DNA from: an uncultured Treponema sp.
GTDB lineage: Bacteria > Spirochaetota > Spirochaetia > Treponematales > Treponemataceae
Length of the DNA: 64,000 bases
Direction of reading: 5' to 3'
Assembly (NCBI GenBank): GCA_946410085.1
Contig: CAMJZA010000010.1
Coordinates: 1-64,000, forward strand
The position numbers and the translations under genes were made by a program. Below the pieces are notes generated by a model, which saw only the letters and a list, made by a program, of their open reading frames with translations, was not told the origin of the DNA and did no database searches. Each line of letters starts with the position of its first letter. The first letter of the stretch is position 1. Of this stretch, positions 1-8,678 are shown one piece after another.

Positions 1-1529
1 GCCATGTCGTAGCCGTCCTTGATGCTCTTCGCCTTGCCTGTCAGGTAGAGCAGTGCGCCCGAGTTGAGTCCGACCGCATAGCGGAGGGTCTTGCGTCCCT
101 TTCCGTCGAGCAGTTCCATCGCAATTTTTGCGTTCTCCTCGCCGATGCCGCCGGAAAGCTCTTCCTCCCGTGCGTCGGTGATGCCGTAGTCGGCAGGGTT
201 GATGGTATAGCGGTATTCCTTCCCGTCCTTGTTTATCTGGAAGACTTTGGTCGGTGCGCAGGGGGAAATCTCGTCAAGCCCGTCGTCACTTGCAATGACC
301 ATGACCCGCTTGATGCCGAGGTTCTTGGCTGCATGGGCGTATGTTTCGAGCAGCTCGGGACTGTAGACGCCCAGAACCGCATACTTTGCTTCGGCTGGGT
401 TCAGCAGGGGGCCGAGCAGGTTCATGACGGTCTTGATGCCCAGCGCCTTGCGGACGGGAGCTGCGAAACGCATGGCGGGGTGATAGACGGGGGCCATAAG
501 GAATGCGAATCCCGTCCGGGCGATCATTTTTTCCGTGTTGCACGGCTTGTTGTCGATCTTGATGTTGAGTGCTTCAAAGAAATCCGCCGCACCGGACTTG
601 CTGGAGACTGCCCGGTTGCCGTGCTTGGCAACCGTCTGTCCGCAGGAAGCAACAATGATGGAACTGAGGGAGGATATGTTGAAGCTGCCCTTGCAGTCCC
701 CGCCCGTACCGACTATCTCTGCAATGGACTCGGAGTCCACGTGGAGCGGGGTTTTCTTTTTCAGGAGGACTTCGGCACATCCGGCCAGCTCGTCTGCGCT
801 GATGCCGTTTCCTGCCATTGCAGTCAGCATGGATGCCGTGATGCGTTCGTCTATGTCTCCGTCCGTCAGGTTGTCCATAAAGAGGGCTGCCTGTTCCCGG
901 CTCAGGTGCTTTTTTTCAAAGAGCAGCTGGTTCAGGTATGCGGAGGCCGGGAATTTTTCCCGCCGGTAGTTCAGGAAGGACTTGAAAATCTCGTCTCCCT
1001 GCTGGCTTGCAATGGACTCGGGGTGGAACTGGACGCCTTCGATGAGCATGGACTTGTGGCGGACTCCCATGATGTCGCCGTCACGTGAGCGAGCCGTTAC
1101 CTCAAAATCCCTGCTGAGCGTGCTGCCATCTATTGCCAGCGAGTGGTAGCGGGTGAACGATGCCTTGAGCCCGATTGTCCTGAACAGTCCCTTTCCGTCA
1201 AGGTCCAGTTCTTCCACAACGCCGTGGCAGATGCGTTTTGCCTGGATGATTCTGGCGCCGAAAGCTTCTCCGATCGCCTGATGGCCCAGGCAGATGCCGA
1301 GAATCGGGATTTTTCCCGCAAAGTGCCTTATTGCTTCTACGCTTATTCCTGCGTCGGCCGGTGTTCCCGGTCCGGGGCTTATGACCAGACGGCCCGGCTG
1401 CAGGGACTCAAGTTCTTCTACCGTCACTTCCTTTGAGCGGACGACCTTTACCTCGTCCCCGGAGAGCCGCTGCAGGGCCTGCACCACGTTGTAGGTGAAG
1501 CTGTCGTAGTTGTCTATTACCAGTATCAT
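1..1529 (-). CDS. trpGD: Anthranilate synthase glutaminase / anthranilate phosphoribosyltransferase fusion (3' end beyond window)
   Basis: This bifunctional tryptophan enzyme pairs a glutaminase that feeds ammonia to TrpE with the phosphoribosyltransferase of the next step. I translated it by hand because it runs off the window edge. The class I amidotransferase triad is visible: Cys80 in GICLGH, and His169 and Glu171 in HPE. A linker near residue 190 leads into the TrpD domain, which carries the PRPP-binding GTGGD at about residues 274-278. About 509 residues lie in the window; the E. coli TrpGD fusion is about 530, so only the last few tens are missing. The start ATG at 1529 has an AAGGAG site. 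It follows trpE by 25 nt and is surely cotranscribed with it. Confidence 0.95.
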   Translation of the reverse strand, partial: MILVIDNYDSFTYNVVQALQRLSGDEVKVVRSKEVTVEELESLQPGRLVISPGPGTPADAGISVEAIRHFAGKIPILGICLGHQAIGEAFGARIIQAKRICHGVVEELDLDGKGLFRTIGLKASFTRYHSLAIDGSTLSRDFEVTARSRDGDIMGVRHKSMLIEGVQFHPESIASQQGDEIFKSFLNYRREKFPASAYLNQLLFEKKHLSREQAALFMDNLTDGDIDERITASMLTAMAGNGISADELAGCAEVLLKKKTPLHVDSESIAEIVGTGGDCKGSFNISSLSSIIVASCGQTVAKHGNRAVSSKSGAADFFEALNIKIDNKPCNTEKMIARTGFAFLMAPVYHPAMRFAAPVRKALGIKTVMNLLGPLLNPAEAKYAVLGVYSPELLETYAHAAKNLGIKRVMVIASDDGLDEISPCAPTKVFQINKDGKEYRYTINPADYGITDAREEELSGGIGEENAKIAMELLDGKGRKTLRYAVGLNSGALLYLTGKAKSIKDGYDM

Positions 1530-1554
1530 AGTGTATTCTCCTTTCCTTCTGTCC

Positions 1555-3030
1555 TCATTTTTTTCCTTCCAGAACTGCCTTGAGTGCGCCGAGTTTTTCG
1601 TTCGTCTCTTCCCATTCACGGTCGGGATTGGAGTCGTAGACGATGCCGCCGCCTGCCTGCAGGGTCCAGGTGCTGCCCTGCTTGAGGGCACAGCGGATGC
1701 CGATGCAGAAGTCCAGGTCCCCCGTTGTCTGCAGGTAGCCGATTGCTCCGGCATAGAAGCGCCGCTTTATATGCTCCAGGCGGCTCAGGATTTCAATCGC
1801 ACTGATTTTCGGCGAGCCGGAGACCGTTCCTGCCGGAAATGCCGAACGCAGGACCTGAATCTGCTTTATGCCCGCTTTCACCTTGCCCTGCACGTCGCTG
1901 ACCAGGTGCATGACGTGGCTGAAGAATTCGCAGTCCATGAAGCGCGTTACTTCTACGCTGCCGCTTTCGCACACCCTGCCCAGGTCGTTGCGGGCAAGGT
2001 CAACGAGCATCAGGTGCTCCTGCCGTTCCTTGTTGTCGGCGAGCAGTTCCGCCTTGAGGGCATCGTCTTCGAGCGCATCCTTGCCCCGCCGCCGTGTTCC
2101 CGCGATGGGGCGGATTGCGGCAATGCCCTCCCGGACGCGCACGAGGCTTTCCGGCGAAGAGCCGATGAGCTGCCTGTCACCGAAGTCCAGGTAGACGAGG
2201 TAGGGGGAGGGGTTGAGTGAGCGCAGGCGGCGGTATATTTCCAGTGCCGACGATTCGCATTCCAGCTGCAGGCGGCGGCTGGGAACCGCCTGAAAGATGT
2301 CGCCTGCGACGATGTGCTTCTTGAGCTCAACGACCTTGTGCTTGTACTCTTTTTCGGACAGGGCCAGGTCGGTCAGCGTCCGGCAGGGCTTTGCTTCTTC
2401 CGGCGGGGCAAGATAGCTGAAGTCCAGATCGTTGAGCCGTTGTTTCAGGTCGTCGACGGTTTTCTGCAGGTCAATCTGGTGTTCGGTATAGTTGAAGGCA
2501 AAGATGTGCATCGTCTCGGTAAAGTGGTCAAAAACAATGTACAGGTGGCCCACGATGAACTCGCTTTCGGGGATTTTCAGTTCATCGGTCTGGGGGGCGA
2601 GCTGAATCGTGTCGCAGCGGGCACAGAACTCGTAGCTCAGGTAGCCGACGCCGCTTGCCGGGACGGGAATCCCCTGCACGGGCAGTTTGTTTTCTCCGGC
2701 GACATACAGGAGCGCATCGAGGATATCTTCCTTGTGCGGAATTTTGCTTCCGGGGGAGATTGTTTCTATTGTCGCACCGGAACTGCTTGCGGTTTTCTCC
2801 GTGAAGGGAACCCGGCGGCCGTCGATGATGAAGGCGATGCCCTCATCATCCTGCAGGATGTGGAAGGCTTCTTCGGCCATGATGATTGAATAGCGCTCCT
2901 TGCCCAGGTTGAATCTTGCACTTTCAAGAATGGCCTTTGCTCCTATTTTCCTCGCGAGCAGATAGGGCGTATAGCGGTCACTCGGCAGTTTCATGTATAT
3001 GGTGTCGGTTCTCTGTATCATTGTGCTCAT
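1555..3030 (-). CDS. trpE: Anthranilate synthase component I
   Basis: Makes anthranilate from chorismate together with the TrpG domain encoded next. The 491-residue length is normal. An N-terminal ILES stretch corresponds to the tryptophan feedback region (LLES in characterised enzymes), and the chorismate-binding core shows IAGTRRRG, LMLVDLARNDLG and GTVSGSPK. Two starts are possible. The ATG at 3030 is only 2 nt from a strong AGGAGG, while the ATG at 3021 has a better 11-nt spacing. A consensus promoter lies about 60 nt upstream. I see no run of Trp codons, T-box or TRAP-like repeats in the short leader, so attenuation is not evident. Confidence 0.95.
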   Translation of the reverse strand: MSTMIQRTDTIYMKLPSDRYTPYLLARKIGAKAILESARFNLGKERYSIIMAEEAFHILQDDEGIAFIIDGRRVPFTEKTASSSGATIETISPGSKIPHKEDILDALLYVAGENKLPVQGIPVPASGVGYLSYEFCARCDTIQLAPQTDELKIPESEFIVGHLYIVFDHFTETMHIFAFNYTEHQIDLQKTVDDLKQRLNDLDFSYLAPPEEAKPCRTLTDLALSEKEYKHKVVELKKHIVAGDIFQAVPSRRLQLECESSALEIYRRLRSLNPSPYLVYLDFGDRQLIGSSPESLVRVREGIAAIRPIAGTRRRGKDALEDDALKAELLADNKERQEHLMLVDLARNDLGRVCESGSVEVTRFMDCEFFSHVMHLVSDVQGKVKAGIKQIQVLRSAFPAGTVSGSPKISAIEILSRLEHIKRRFYAGAIGYLQTTGDLDFCIGIRCALKQGSTWTLQAGGGIVYDSNPDREWEETNEKLGALKAVLEGKK

Positions 3031-3092
3031 TTCCTCCTGTTGAAGCAGAGACGACCTGCGTGATGCGGTCTTTGTTACTTCTTACAGAAACC

Positions 3093-3121
3093 AGTATACA
3101 GTGAAGCACTGCTACTGTCAA
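3093..3121 (-). promoter_or_regulatory. trpE promoter
   Basis: On the minus strand TTGACA (3116-3121), a 17-bp spacer and TATACT (3093-3098) form an almost perfect sigma-70-type promoter. The predicted leader to trpE is about 55 nt. No leader peptide with tandem Trp codons is visible. Confidence 0.85.
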
Positions 3122-3266
3122 GAGTATCGATGTAAAAAAGCTGTACGCAGTTCCAAAAGACTGGACAGACTGCGGAACAGGCACAGGGCTCAAGGTATCT
3201 TGATATAAATCTTGATATAAAATATTGTTTTTCCCCCCGTCTGAAACCAGGCTTTCGGCTATCTGC
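3122..3266. other. Spacer between trpE promoter and small RNA promoter
   Basis: This short gap contains no ORF that looks real. It holds a short direct repeat, cttgatataaa followed by a second copy, around 3199-3224, near the promoter of the small RNA. The repeat could be an operator, but nothing else supports that. Confidence 0.3.
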
Positions 3267-3295
3267 TTGACAGTTTCCCGGAAAAGCCCTATACT
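3267..3295 (+). promoter_or_regulatory. Promoter of small RNA
   Basis: TTGACA (3267-3272), a 17-bp spacer and TATACT (3290-3295) match the promoter consensus nearly perfectly. No start codon with a plausible ORF follows before a terminator about 60 nt downstream, so the product should be a short untranslated RNA. Confidence 0.8.
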
Positions 3296-3301
3296 CAAAT
3301 C

Positions 3302-3392
3302 AGCTTGTAAATAAGCTGATAAACTCTCTCCGATTGCCCGAAAGGGCAGGGCGGTCTTGGGATGTAAGTCTCGAGACCGCCTTTGTTTTTTG
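3302..3392 (+). ncRNA. Predicted free-standing small RNA (~90 nt)
   Basis: A strong promoter, three successive hairpins and an intrinsic terminator define an RNA of about 90 nt. The hairpins are CAGCTT/AAGCTG with a 6-nt loop (3301-3318), TGCCC-GAAA-GGGCA with a GNRA tetraloop (3335-3348), and the terminator stem (3350-3381). The downstream glycosyltransferase has its own promoter after the terminator, so this RNA is not obviously its leader. I do not recognise it as a known riboswitch or as 6S RNA. It could be a trans-acting sRNA or a terminated leader with occasional read-through. Confidence 0.6.
3350..3392 (+). terminator. Intrinsic terminator of the small RNA
   Basis: The 8-bp stem GGCGGTCT/AGACCGCC (3350-3357 with 3374-3381) is followed by TTTGTTTTTT, a typical rho-independent terminator. 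Confidence 0.85.
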
Positions 3393-3443
3393 TCCTGTCC
3401 GAAGCATCCGGCGTGCCGCTTTCCTTCGCCAGTTTCCGTCTCC

Positions 3444-3472
3444 TTGAAAAAGAAGCCTTAGTCTGCTATACT
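3444..3472 (+). promoter_or_regulatory. Leaderless-type promoter of glycosyltransferase
   Basis: TTGAAA (3444-3449), a 17-bp spacer and TATACT (3467-3472) lie directly before the gene. Only 6 nt separate the -10 box from the ATG at 3479, so transcription should begin at or next to the A of the start codon. Confidence 0.75.
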
Positions 3473-3478
3473 CATTTC

Positions 3479-4267
3479 ATGGCTGCGCTAAGCGAATCAC
3501 TGAAGCTTCTTGTTGTTATTCCTACCTATAATGAGATTGAAAATATCCGGGACATTATTCCTGCCGTGCTGGCGGTGATACCGCAGGATGCTGCCGTTCT
3601 TGTTGCGGATGACGCTTCCCCGGACGGTACGGGAGCAGCCGTGCGGGAACTGATGAACGAATTTTCCGGCAGGCTGTATCTCAAGGAAGGGCAGGGAAAG
3701 CAGGGGCTTGCCACTGCCTATATCTCGTCTTTTAAGTGGGCTATGAATCCTGCGAATGTCGATGGAAAAGAATTCACCGCCTTTCTTGAGATGGACGCAG
3801 ATTTTTCCCATAAGCCGGAGTATATTCCGCACATGCTGGAAGCCCTTGCCTCCTGTGATGTCGTCATCGGAAGCCGGAATATCAGGGGCGGGGCGGTTGA
3901 AGGCTGGTCAGCCCTGCGGAACTGCATATCAAAGGGCGGTTCCCTCTATTCCCGCCTGGTTCTGGCATGTCCGGTAAAGGACCTGACGGGAGGCTTTAAC
4001 CTCTGGCGCAAAACGGCACTGGAGCGGATAGGGCTTGATTCCATAATCTCCCGGGGCTACGCATTCCAGATCGAGATGAAGTACCGGGCGTACAGGGCCG
4101 GCTGTTCCATCAAGGAAATCCCCATCGTTTTCCCTGACCGTAAGCGCGGTCAGTCAAAGATGAGCGGGGGAATCTTTACCGAAGCACTGAAAGCTGTCTG
4201 GAAGATACGGAAGGATTGCCGGACTGCCGGTAAAACCGGGACTGCTGCGGGAGTTACCGCCCGGTGA
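3479..4267 (+). CDS. Polyprenyl-phosphate glycosyltransferase, GT2 (dolichyl-phosphate-mannose synthase-like)
   Basis: A 262-residue cytosolic GT2 enzyme of the DPM1 type, which moves a sugar from a nucleotide donor to a polyprenyl phosphate on the inner face of the membrane. Visible motifs are VVIPTYNE near the N-terminus, VADDASPDGT, the metal-binding DAD in FLEMDADFSHKP, and TGGFNLWR. It has no C-terminal membrane segments, so it is the short soluble form. An upstream in-frame ATG at 3383 would put the promoter inside the gene, so ATG 3479 is preferred; it has no ribosome site because the mRNA should be leaderless. The stop overlaps the next gene by 4 nt, which points to a lipid-linked sugar synthase-flippase unit. 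Confidence 0.88.
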   Translation: MAALSESLKLLVVIPTYNEIENIRDIIPAVLAVIPQDAAVLVADDASPDGTGAAVRELMNEFSGRLYLKEGQGKQGLATAYISSFKWAMNPANVDGKEFTAFLEMDADFSHKPEYIPHMLEALASCDVVIGSRNIRGGAVEGWSALRNCISKGGSLYSRLVLACPVKDLTGGFNLWRKTALERIGLDSIISRGYAFQIEMKYRAYRAGCSIKEIPIVFPDRKRGQSKMSGGIFTEALKAVWKIRKDCRTAGKTGTAAGVTAR

Positions 4268-4674
4268 AAAAGTTTGTCCTGCTGCACCTGACTTTTCTGG
4301 AATATGCCGTTGCGTCGATTTTCATGAAGAAGGCGGCCCTGTTCGGGGTCATAAATGCCCGGTCGTTCCTGTTTTTTTTCACCGGCATCATGCTTTTCGG
4401 CGGCTATTCCTTCATGTGGCAGCAGGACTTGAAGCACTTTCCCCTTTCGGTTGCGATGGCAAGCAAGCCGGTCTGTCTCCTGTGGAGTACGCTCTTCGGC
4501 TTCTTGATTTTCGGCGAAGTCGTGTCCCTGCGCTTTTTCATCGGCGTCATCGTCATCGTTGCCGGGATCATCATCGTGTCGGGGGAAAAGACCGGCGCTT
4601 CAGCTCCGCAAAAGGGCAGTGCGGAATCCTGCGCTGCCAATGCAGTCGGCCCGGGAGGGACGGCAGATGCTTAG
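4264..4674 (+). CDS. Small multidrug-resistance/EamA-like membrane subunit A
   Basis: A 136-residue membrane protein with four predicted helices, starting at a GTG that overlaps the glycosyltransferase stop (GTGA). Its size and pattern match small SMR/EamA-type transporters such as the ArnE/ArnF pair, which flip lipid-linked aminoarabinose. The C-terminal tail after about residue 105 is hydrophilic and Ala/Gly-rich. It overlaps the next gene by 8 nt, so the two subunits are probably made in equal amounts and form a heterodimer. The substrate is unknown; a polyprenyl-phosphate sugar made by the preceding enzyme is the natural guess. Confidence 0.75.
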   Translation: MKKFVLLHLTFLEYAVASIFMKKAALFGVINARSFLFFFTGIMLFGGYSFMWQQDLKHFPLSVAMASKPVCLLWSTLFGFLIFGEVVSLRFFIGVIVIVAGIIIVSGEKTGASAPQKGSAESCAANAVGPGGTADA

Positions 4675-5005
4675 CTATTACCTCGTCATTGTCCTGGTGG
4701 TCATCCTGTCTACCGCGGCCCAGCTGCTGATGAAAAAGTCGGCGGCAAAAGCGCACCGGTCCCTGCTCTTTGAGTACCTGAACCCGGTCGTCCTGTCAGG
4801 CTATGCGCTCTTCCTGACCGGCACAATCATCAACCTCTACGTGCTCAGTCACGTCAAGCTGGCCGTCGCGTCTGCCCTGACCGAGTCGCTTACCTTCCTG
4901 CTTGCAATCATTACCGGACGCATTTTCTTTGCCGAACGCCTGACCCGGCGCAAAATACTCGGTTCAGCAATCATCCTCGTGGGCGTGATGATTGTCGCAG
5001 GCTGA
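4667..5005 (+). CDS. Small multidrug-resistance/EamA-like membrane subunit B
   Basis: A 112-residue, four-helix membrane protein. It begins with a hydrophobic segment, has a conserved QLLMKKSA stretch after the first helix, and ends in VGVMIVAG. It is the likely partner of the preceding protein, with which it overlaps by 8 nt. Split four-helix EamA subunits usually work as heterodimers, as in ArnE-ArnF. A bidirectional terminator follows at 5062-5095. The two-subunit structure is seen; the flippase role and lipid-linked sugar substrate are inferred from the glycosyltransferase at the head of the operon. Confidence 0.75.
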   Translation: MLSYYLVIVLVVILSTAAQLLMKKSAAKAHRSLLFEYLNPVVLSGYALFLTGTIINLYVLSHVKLAVASALTESLTFLLAIITGRIFFAERLTRRKILGSAIILVGVMIVAG

Positions 5006-5061
5006 CCGCCTCCGCAGGACAAAACGCCCCCGCCGGCTTCGTCCGATTCCTGCGGCAACAA

Positions 5062-5095
5062 AAAGCCCCTGCCGGATTCCTCCAGCAGGGGCTTT
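5062..5095. terminator. Bidirectional intrinsic terminator
   Basis: The 11-bp stem AAAGCCCCTGC/GCAGGGGCTTT with a 12-nt loop lies between the convergent transporter operon and pyruvate formate-lyase. On the minus strand it is followed by a T-run, so it works best for pflB. Confidence 0.85.
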
Positions 5096-5159
5096 GCTAT
5101 TTCTAGCTCAACCTACAGGCTTGCGTGCGCCTGCCGCGCAGGGCAGGCACATTGCAAAT

Positions 5160-7511
5160 CTACAGGCTCGCGTGGCAGGTGCGGGCGATAACGTCGTCCT
5201 GCTGCTCCTTGGTCAGGTTGATGAAGCGCACGGCGTAGCCTGAAACGCGGACCGTGAAGTTCGCATACTCGGGCTTCTCGGGGTGTGCCTGGCAGTCCTT
5301 GAGCTTCTCAACGCCGAAGACGTTGACGTTCAGGTGGTGGGCACCGCGCTCAAAGTAGCCGTCCATGACGTTGACCAGGTTCTCGGTCTGCTCGTCCTCA
5401 TTGTGGCCGAGAGCGCCGGGGTTGATTGTCTGCGTGTTGGAGATTCCGTCGAGCGAGTACTCATAGGGAACCTTGGCGACGGAGTTCAGGGACTTTACGA
5501 GGCCCTTGGTCTCCGCACCGTATGAGGGGTTGGCTCCCGGTGAGAAGGGCTCGTGGGCCTTGCGTCCGTTCGGCAGGGCACCGGTCGCCTTACCGTAGAC
5601 CACGTTTGAAGTGATCGTCAGGATAGACGTCGTCGGCTCCGCGTTGCGGTAGGTGTGGTGCTTCTTGATCTTGCCGATGAAGGTCTTGAGCAGCCACTTT
5701 GCGATCTCGTCGGCGCGGTCGTCATCCTGACCGTAGCGCGGGAAGTCGCCCTCGATCTGGAAGTCGTATGCCATGTTCGGAGCGGTTCCGATGACCTTGG
5801 TCTTGTCCTTCTTGTCGTGAATCTGGATGTCGCGGCGAAGGACCTTGACCTTGGCGTACTTGATGGCGGACAGGGAGTCAACCACGTGGCTGAATCCGGC
5901 AATACCCGTCGCGAAGGTACGGCGCACGTTCGTGTCGATCAGGGCAAGCTCGGCTGCCTCATAGTAGTACTTGTCGTGCATGTAGTGGATCGCGTTGAGC
6001 GTGTTCACGTACAGGCCGGCGAGCCAGTCCAGCATGACGTCATACTTGTGCATGACCTCATCGTAGTCCAGGTACTCGGAAGTGATCGGGGCAAGCTCCG
6101 GTCCGACCTGCACGCCGGGCGTAAGGCCGGCTTCCTCGTCCTTTCCGCCGTTGATCGCGTAGAGGAGGGCCTTTGCAAGGTTGGCGCGGGCGCCGAAGAA
6201 CTGGAGTTCCTTTCCGGTCTGCGTTGCGGAAACGCAGCAGCAGATGGAGTAGTCGTCACCCCAGACCGGGCGCATGATGTCATCGTTCTCGTACTGGATG
6301 GAAGAGGTGTCCACGGAAATCTTCGCAGCATACTTGCGGAAGGTCTTGGGCAGCCGCTTGGAGTAGAGGACCGTGATGTTCGGCTCCGGTGAGGGGCCCA
6401 TGTTCTCGAGCGTGTGCAGGAAGCGGAAGTCGTTCTTGGTGACCATGGAGCGGCCGTCCTGTCCAAGGCCTGCAACCTCGAGCGTTGCCCAGATGGGGTC
6501 GCCGGAGAAGAGCTGGTTGTAGCTCTCGATGCGGGCAAAGCGGACCATGCGGAACTTCATGACGATGTGGTCGACGAGCTCCTGAGCCTGCTCCTCGGTG
6601 AGGATGCCGTTCTTGATGTCGCGCTGGATGTAGATGTCCAGGAAGGTAGAGATGCGGCCGACGGACATGGCAGCACCGTTCTGCGTCTTGATGGCAGCCA
6701 GATAGCCGAAGTAGAGCCACTGGAAGGCTTCTGCGGCGTTCTTGGCGGGCTTGGAAATGTCAAAGCCGTAGGAAGCAGCCATTTCCTTGATCTGTCCGAG
6801 GGCCTTAATCTGCTCGGCGACTTCCTCGCGCAGGCGGATCACGTCATCGGTCATCGTTCCGTCACCGATGTTGTCAAAGTCCTTCTTCTTGGATGCAATG
6901 AGGAAATCGATTCCGTAGAGGGCAACGCGGCGGTAGTCACCGACGATGCGTCCGCGGCCGTAGGTATCCGGCAGACCGGTCAGAATGTGGGCTGAGCGGG
7001 CCCTGCGGATCTCGGGTGAGTAGACCTGGAAGACGGCATCGGAGTGGGTCTTGTGCCATTCGGTAAAGACCTTGTGGATCTCCGCGTTGGGCTTGTAGCC
7101 GTACATCTCGCAGGACTGCTCTGCCATGCGGATTCCGCCGAAGGGCATGAAAGCGCGCTTCAGGGGCTTGTCCGTCTGGAGACCGACGACCTTCTCCAGG
7201 TTCTTCTTGGAACCGTCAGCGAAGATGTAGCCGGGCTTGTGGGAGGTAATCGTTGAAACGATGTCGGTGTCCAGGTCAAGGACGCCAGAGCGCTCCTTTC
7301 CGTCAAGACCCGTACACTTCTTGTTATGCTCTTCTTTCTGCAGGCGCTGAAGCTCGCCGAACAGCTCCTTCGTTGCCGCAGTCGGCCCTGCGAGGAACGA
7401 ACTGTCCCCGTCGTAGGGCGTATAGTTTAACTGGATAAATTCGCGGACATTAACTTCGTCCTGCCAAAGCCTACCGGTCTTAAAACCGTTCCACTCTTCT
7501 CTCTGGACCAT
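5160..7511 (-). CDS. pflB: Pyruvate formate-lyase
   Basis: Splits pyruvate plus CoA into acetyl-CoA and formate, the central step of anaerobic mixed-acid fermentation. From ATG 7511 (AAGAGG site) the protein has 783 residues, close to the family norm of about 760; an upstream ATG at 7547 would add 12 residues but lacks a site. The glycyl-radical motif VSGYAV is near the C-terminus with Gly758. The active site reads ICCCVS at Cys424-426, where E. coli has ACCVS, so there is one extra cysteine. No activating enzyme (PflA) gene is adjacent. It is a single-gene unit with its own promoter and terminator. Confidence 0.97.
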   Translation of the reverse strand: MVQREEWNGFKTGRLWQDEVNVREFIQLNYTPYDGDSSFLAGPTAATKELFGELQRLQKEEHNKKCTGLDGKERSGVLDLDTDIVSTITSHKPGYIFADGSKKNLEKVVGLQTDKPLKRAFMPFGGIRMAEQSCEMYGYKPNAEIHKVFTEWHKTHSDAVFQVYSPEIRRARSAHILTGLPDTYGRGRIVGDYRRVALYGIDFLIASKKKDFDNIGDGTMTDDVIRLREEVAEQIKALGQIKEMAASYGFDISKPAKNAAEAFQWLYFGYLAAIKTQNGAAMSVGRISTFLDIYIQRDIKNGILTEEQAQELVDHIVMKFRMVRFARIESYNQLFSGDPIWATLEVAGLGQDGRSMVTKNDFRFLHTLENMGPSPEPNITVLYSKRLPKTFRKYAAKISVDTSSIQYENDDIMRPVWGDDYSICCCVSATQTGKELQFFGARANLAKALLYAINGGKDEEAGLTPGVQVGPELAPITSEYLDYDEVMHKYDVMLDWLAGLYVNTLNAIHYMHDKYYYEAAELALIDTNVRRTFATGIAGFSHVVDSLSAIKYAKVKVLRRDIQIHDKKDKTKVIGTAPNMAYDFQIEGDFPRYGQDDDRADEIAKWLLKTFIGKIKKHHTYRNAEPTTSILTITSNVVYGKATGALPNGRKAHEPFSPGANPSYGAETKGLVKSLNSVAKVPYEYSLDGISNTQTINPGALGHNEDEQTENLVNVMDGYFERGAHHLNVNVFGVEKLKDCQAHPEKPEYANFTVRVSGYAVRFINLTKEQQDDVIARTCHASL

Positions 7512-7595
7512 CTTAAACCTCTTGTATGATGTTAGATTGCAAGCCAAGGGGCGAGCCCCTCCAGCGATACAAACTGCTGTAAATGACCTGCCCTA

Positions 7596-7624
7596 AATAT
7601 AGAACAAGATGAACAAATATGCAA
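7596..7624 (-). promoter_or_regulatory. pflB promoter
   Basis: On the minus strand TTGCAT (7619-7624), a 17-bp spacer and TATATT (7596-7601) precede pflB. The leader to ATG 7511 is about 80 nt. Confidence 0.7.
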
Positions 7625-7828
7625 GCGTTTCTGGCGTAAATACACAATAAATAGTGGAATTTTAGCAGAAACATCCCCGAAAGACACTAGAACTGGGTAG
7701 GGACGGAAAGCACTGGCATGTCAGGCTTCCGTCCCCGCCGCAGTGTCCCTACGGACTTCCCGCAGTCCGGCTGACTGCCATGCCGGCCTGCAATCCGTGT
7801 CTTTCCGTCATGCCGTCCTCCTGCCGGA
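7625..7828. other. Gap between pflB promoter and cytidylate-kinase-like gene
   Basis: No gene is visible. The stretch contains an inverted repeat, GGGACGGAA/TTCCGTCCC (7700-7708 with 7727-7735, 18-nt loop). It could be a weak terminator for the minus-strand gene ending at 7829, but there is no T-run after it. Confidence 0.4.
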
Positions 7829-8650
7829 CTACTGGTAGGTCTTGAAGTCCTGCACGATGCTTATCGCGGACCGGACTTCGCAGCTGGGCAGGATGCGGGC
7901 TGCCGTCTGTACGGCGCGTTCCGCCAGTCCCTGGGAGTCGGCAACCCCCATCAGGGTCACGACATTGCCGTCTATGGCGGCCCGCAGGAAGTTGATGTTG
8001 ATGTGGAAGTCGAAGATCAGCTGGTTGACGAGCCGCTGCCCCTTGAGCCGCTGCTCGACCTCGGTTTTGCCGTCCGCTTCCTTCTTTGCATTGATGTGGA
8101 TTTTAACCAGATCTTCGATGAGCTTCACCGCTTCGTCAATCGACAGGATGCTCGTGTTTATCGTCGCGAGGTAGTGCTGGGGATCGCTGTTGGAGATGTT
8201 GAAGAAGCTCTTGTGAAAGCCTTCCCGGTTGCTGTCGCTTTCATTTATGCGCTGCTGGGCCTGCTTGTCGTTCCAGCTGAACTCCTTCTTGAGCCGTTCC
8301 AGGCGGACGCTGTCATTGGAAACAAAGCGGAGTGATACAAGGTTCGGCACATTTTCGAGGATGGCAAAGGCACCACGCCCGATAAGGATGCAGTTGCCCT
8401 TTTCCGCCGCTTCAAGTTCGGCATACTGCAGGTAGTTCAGGTACTCGTCCCGGTCCTTCACGAGGCTTGCAAAGAAGCCCGGCTTGCGCTCGTCGTATTT
8501 GGAAAGCTTTTCCTGCGGAAAGCCCAGTTCGACAATCCGTTTTTCAATCTGCTTCCGGTCGATGAATGCATAACCGGTCTTTTTTGCCAGGGCGGTCGCA
8601 ATCTCATCGCCGAGCGCCGCCACCTGCCGTGAAATGGAAATGATAGCCAT
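7829..8650 (-). CDS. Cytidylate-kinase-like protein with C-terminal BON-like domain
   Basis: A 273-residue protein. The N-terminal ~200 residues match the cytidylate kinase-like family: IISISRQ start, GDEIA near the nucleotide loop, FIDRKQIE, and GNCILIGRGAFAILE. A classical GxxGxGK P-loop is not obvious, so the phosphate donor and substrate are uncertain. The last ~65 residues (INFLRAAIDGNVVTLMGVAD...) look like a BON domain, a lipid- or ligand-binding module normally found in envelope proteins. ATG 8650 has an AAGGAGG site. Longer upstream starts would lie at or before the -10 box and are rejected. The role is unknown; nucleotide sensing is possible. Confidence 0.75.
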   Translation of the reverse strand: MAIISISRQVAALGDEIATALAKKTGYAFIDRKQIEKRIVELGFPQEKLSKYDERKPGFFASLVKDRDEYLNYLQYAELEAAEKGNCILIGRGAFAILENVPNLVSLRFVSNDSVRLERLKKEFSWNDKQAQQRINESDSNREGFHKSFFNISNSDPQHYLATINTSILSIDEAVKLIEDLVKIHINAKKEADGKTEVEQRLKGQRLVNQLIFDFHININFLRAAIDGNVVTLMGVADSQGLAERAVQTAARILPSCEVRSAISIVQDFKTYQ

Positions 8651-8678
8651 AGTCTTGTCCTCCTTATCCTTTCCTTCC

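Noticed and set aside
3031-3086. Trp leader peptide, T-box or TRAP-binding leader for trpE
   Set aside because: The roughly 55-nt leader has no Trp codons in a short ORF, no GAG/UAG triplet array and no terminator.
3297-3392. c-di-GMP, fluoride or preQ1 riboswitch
   Set aside because: None of the conserved core sequences is present, and the next gene is transcribed from its own promoter after the terminator.
7700-7735. Inverted repeat GGGACGGAA/TTCCGTCCC as a strong terminator
   Set aside because: The loop is 18 nt and no T-run follows on either strand; kept only as a weak element.
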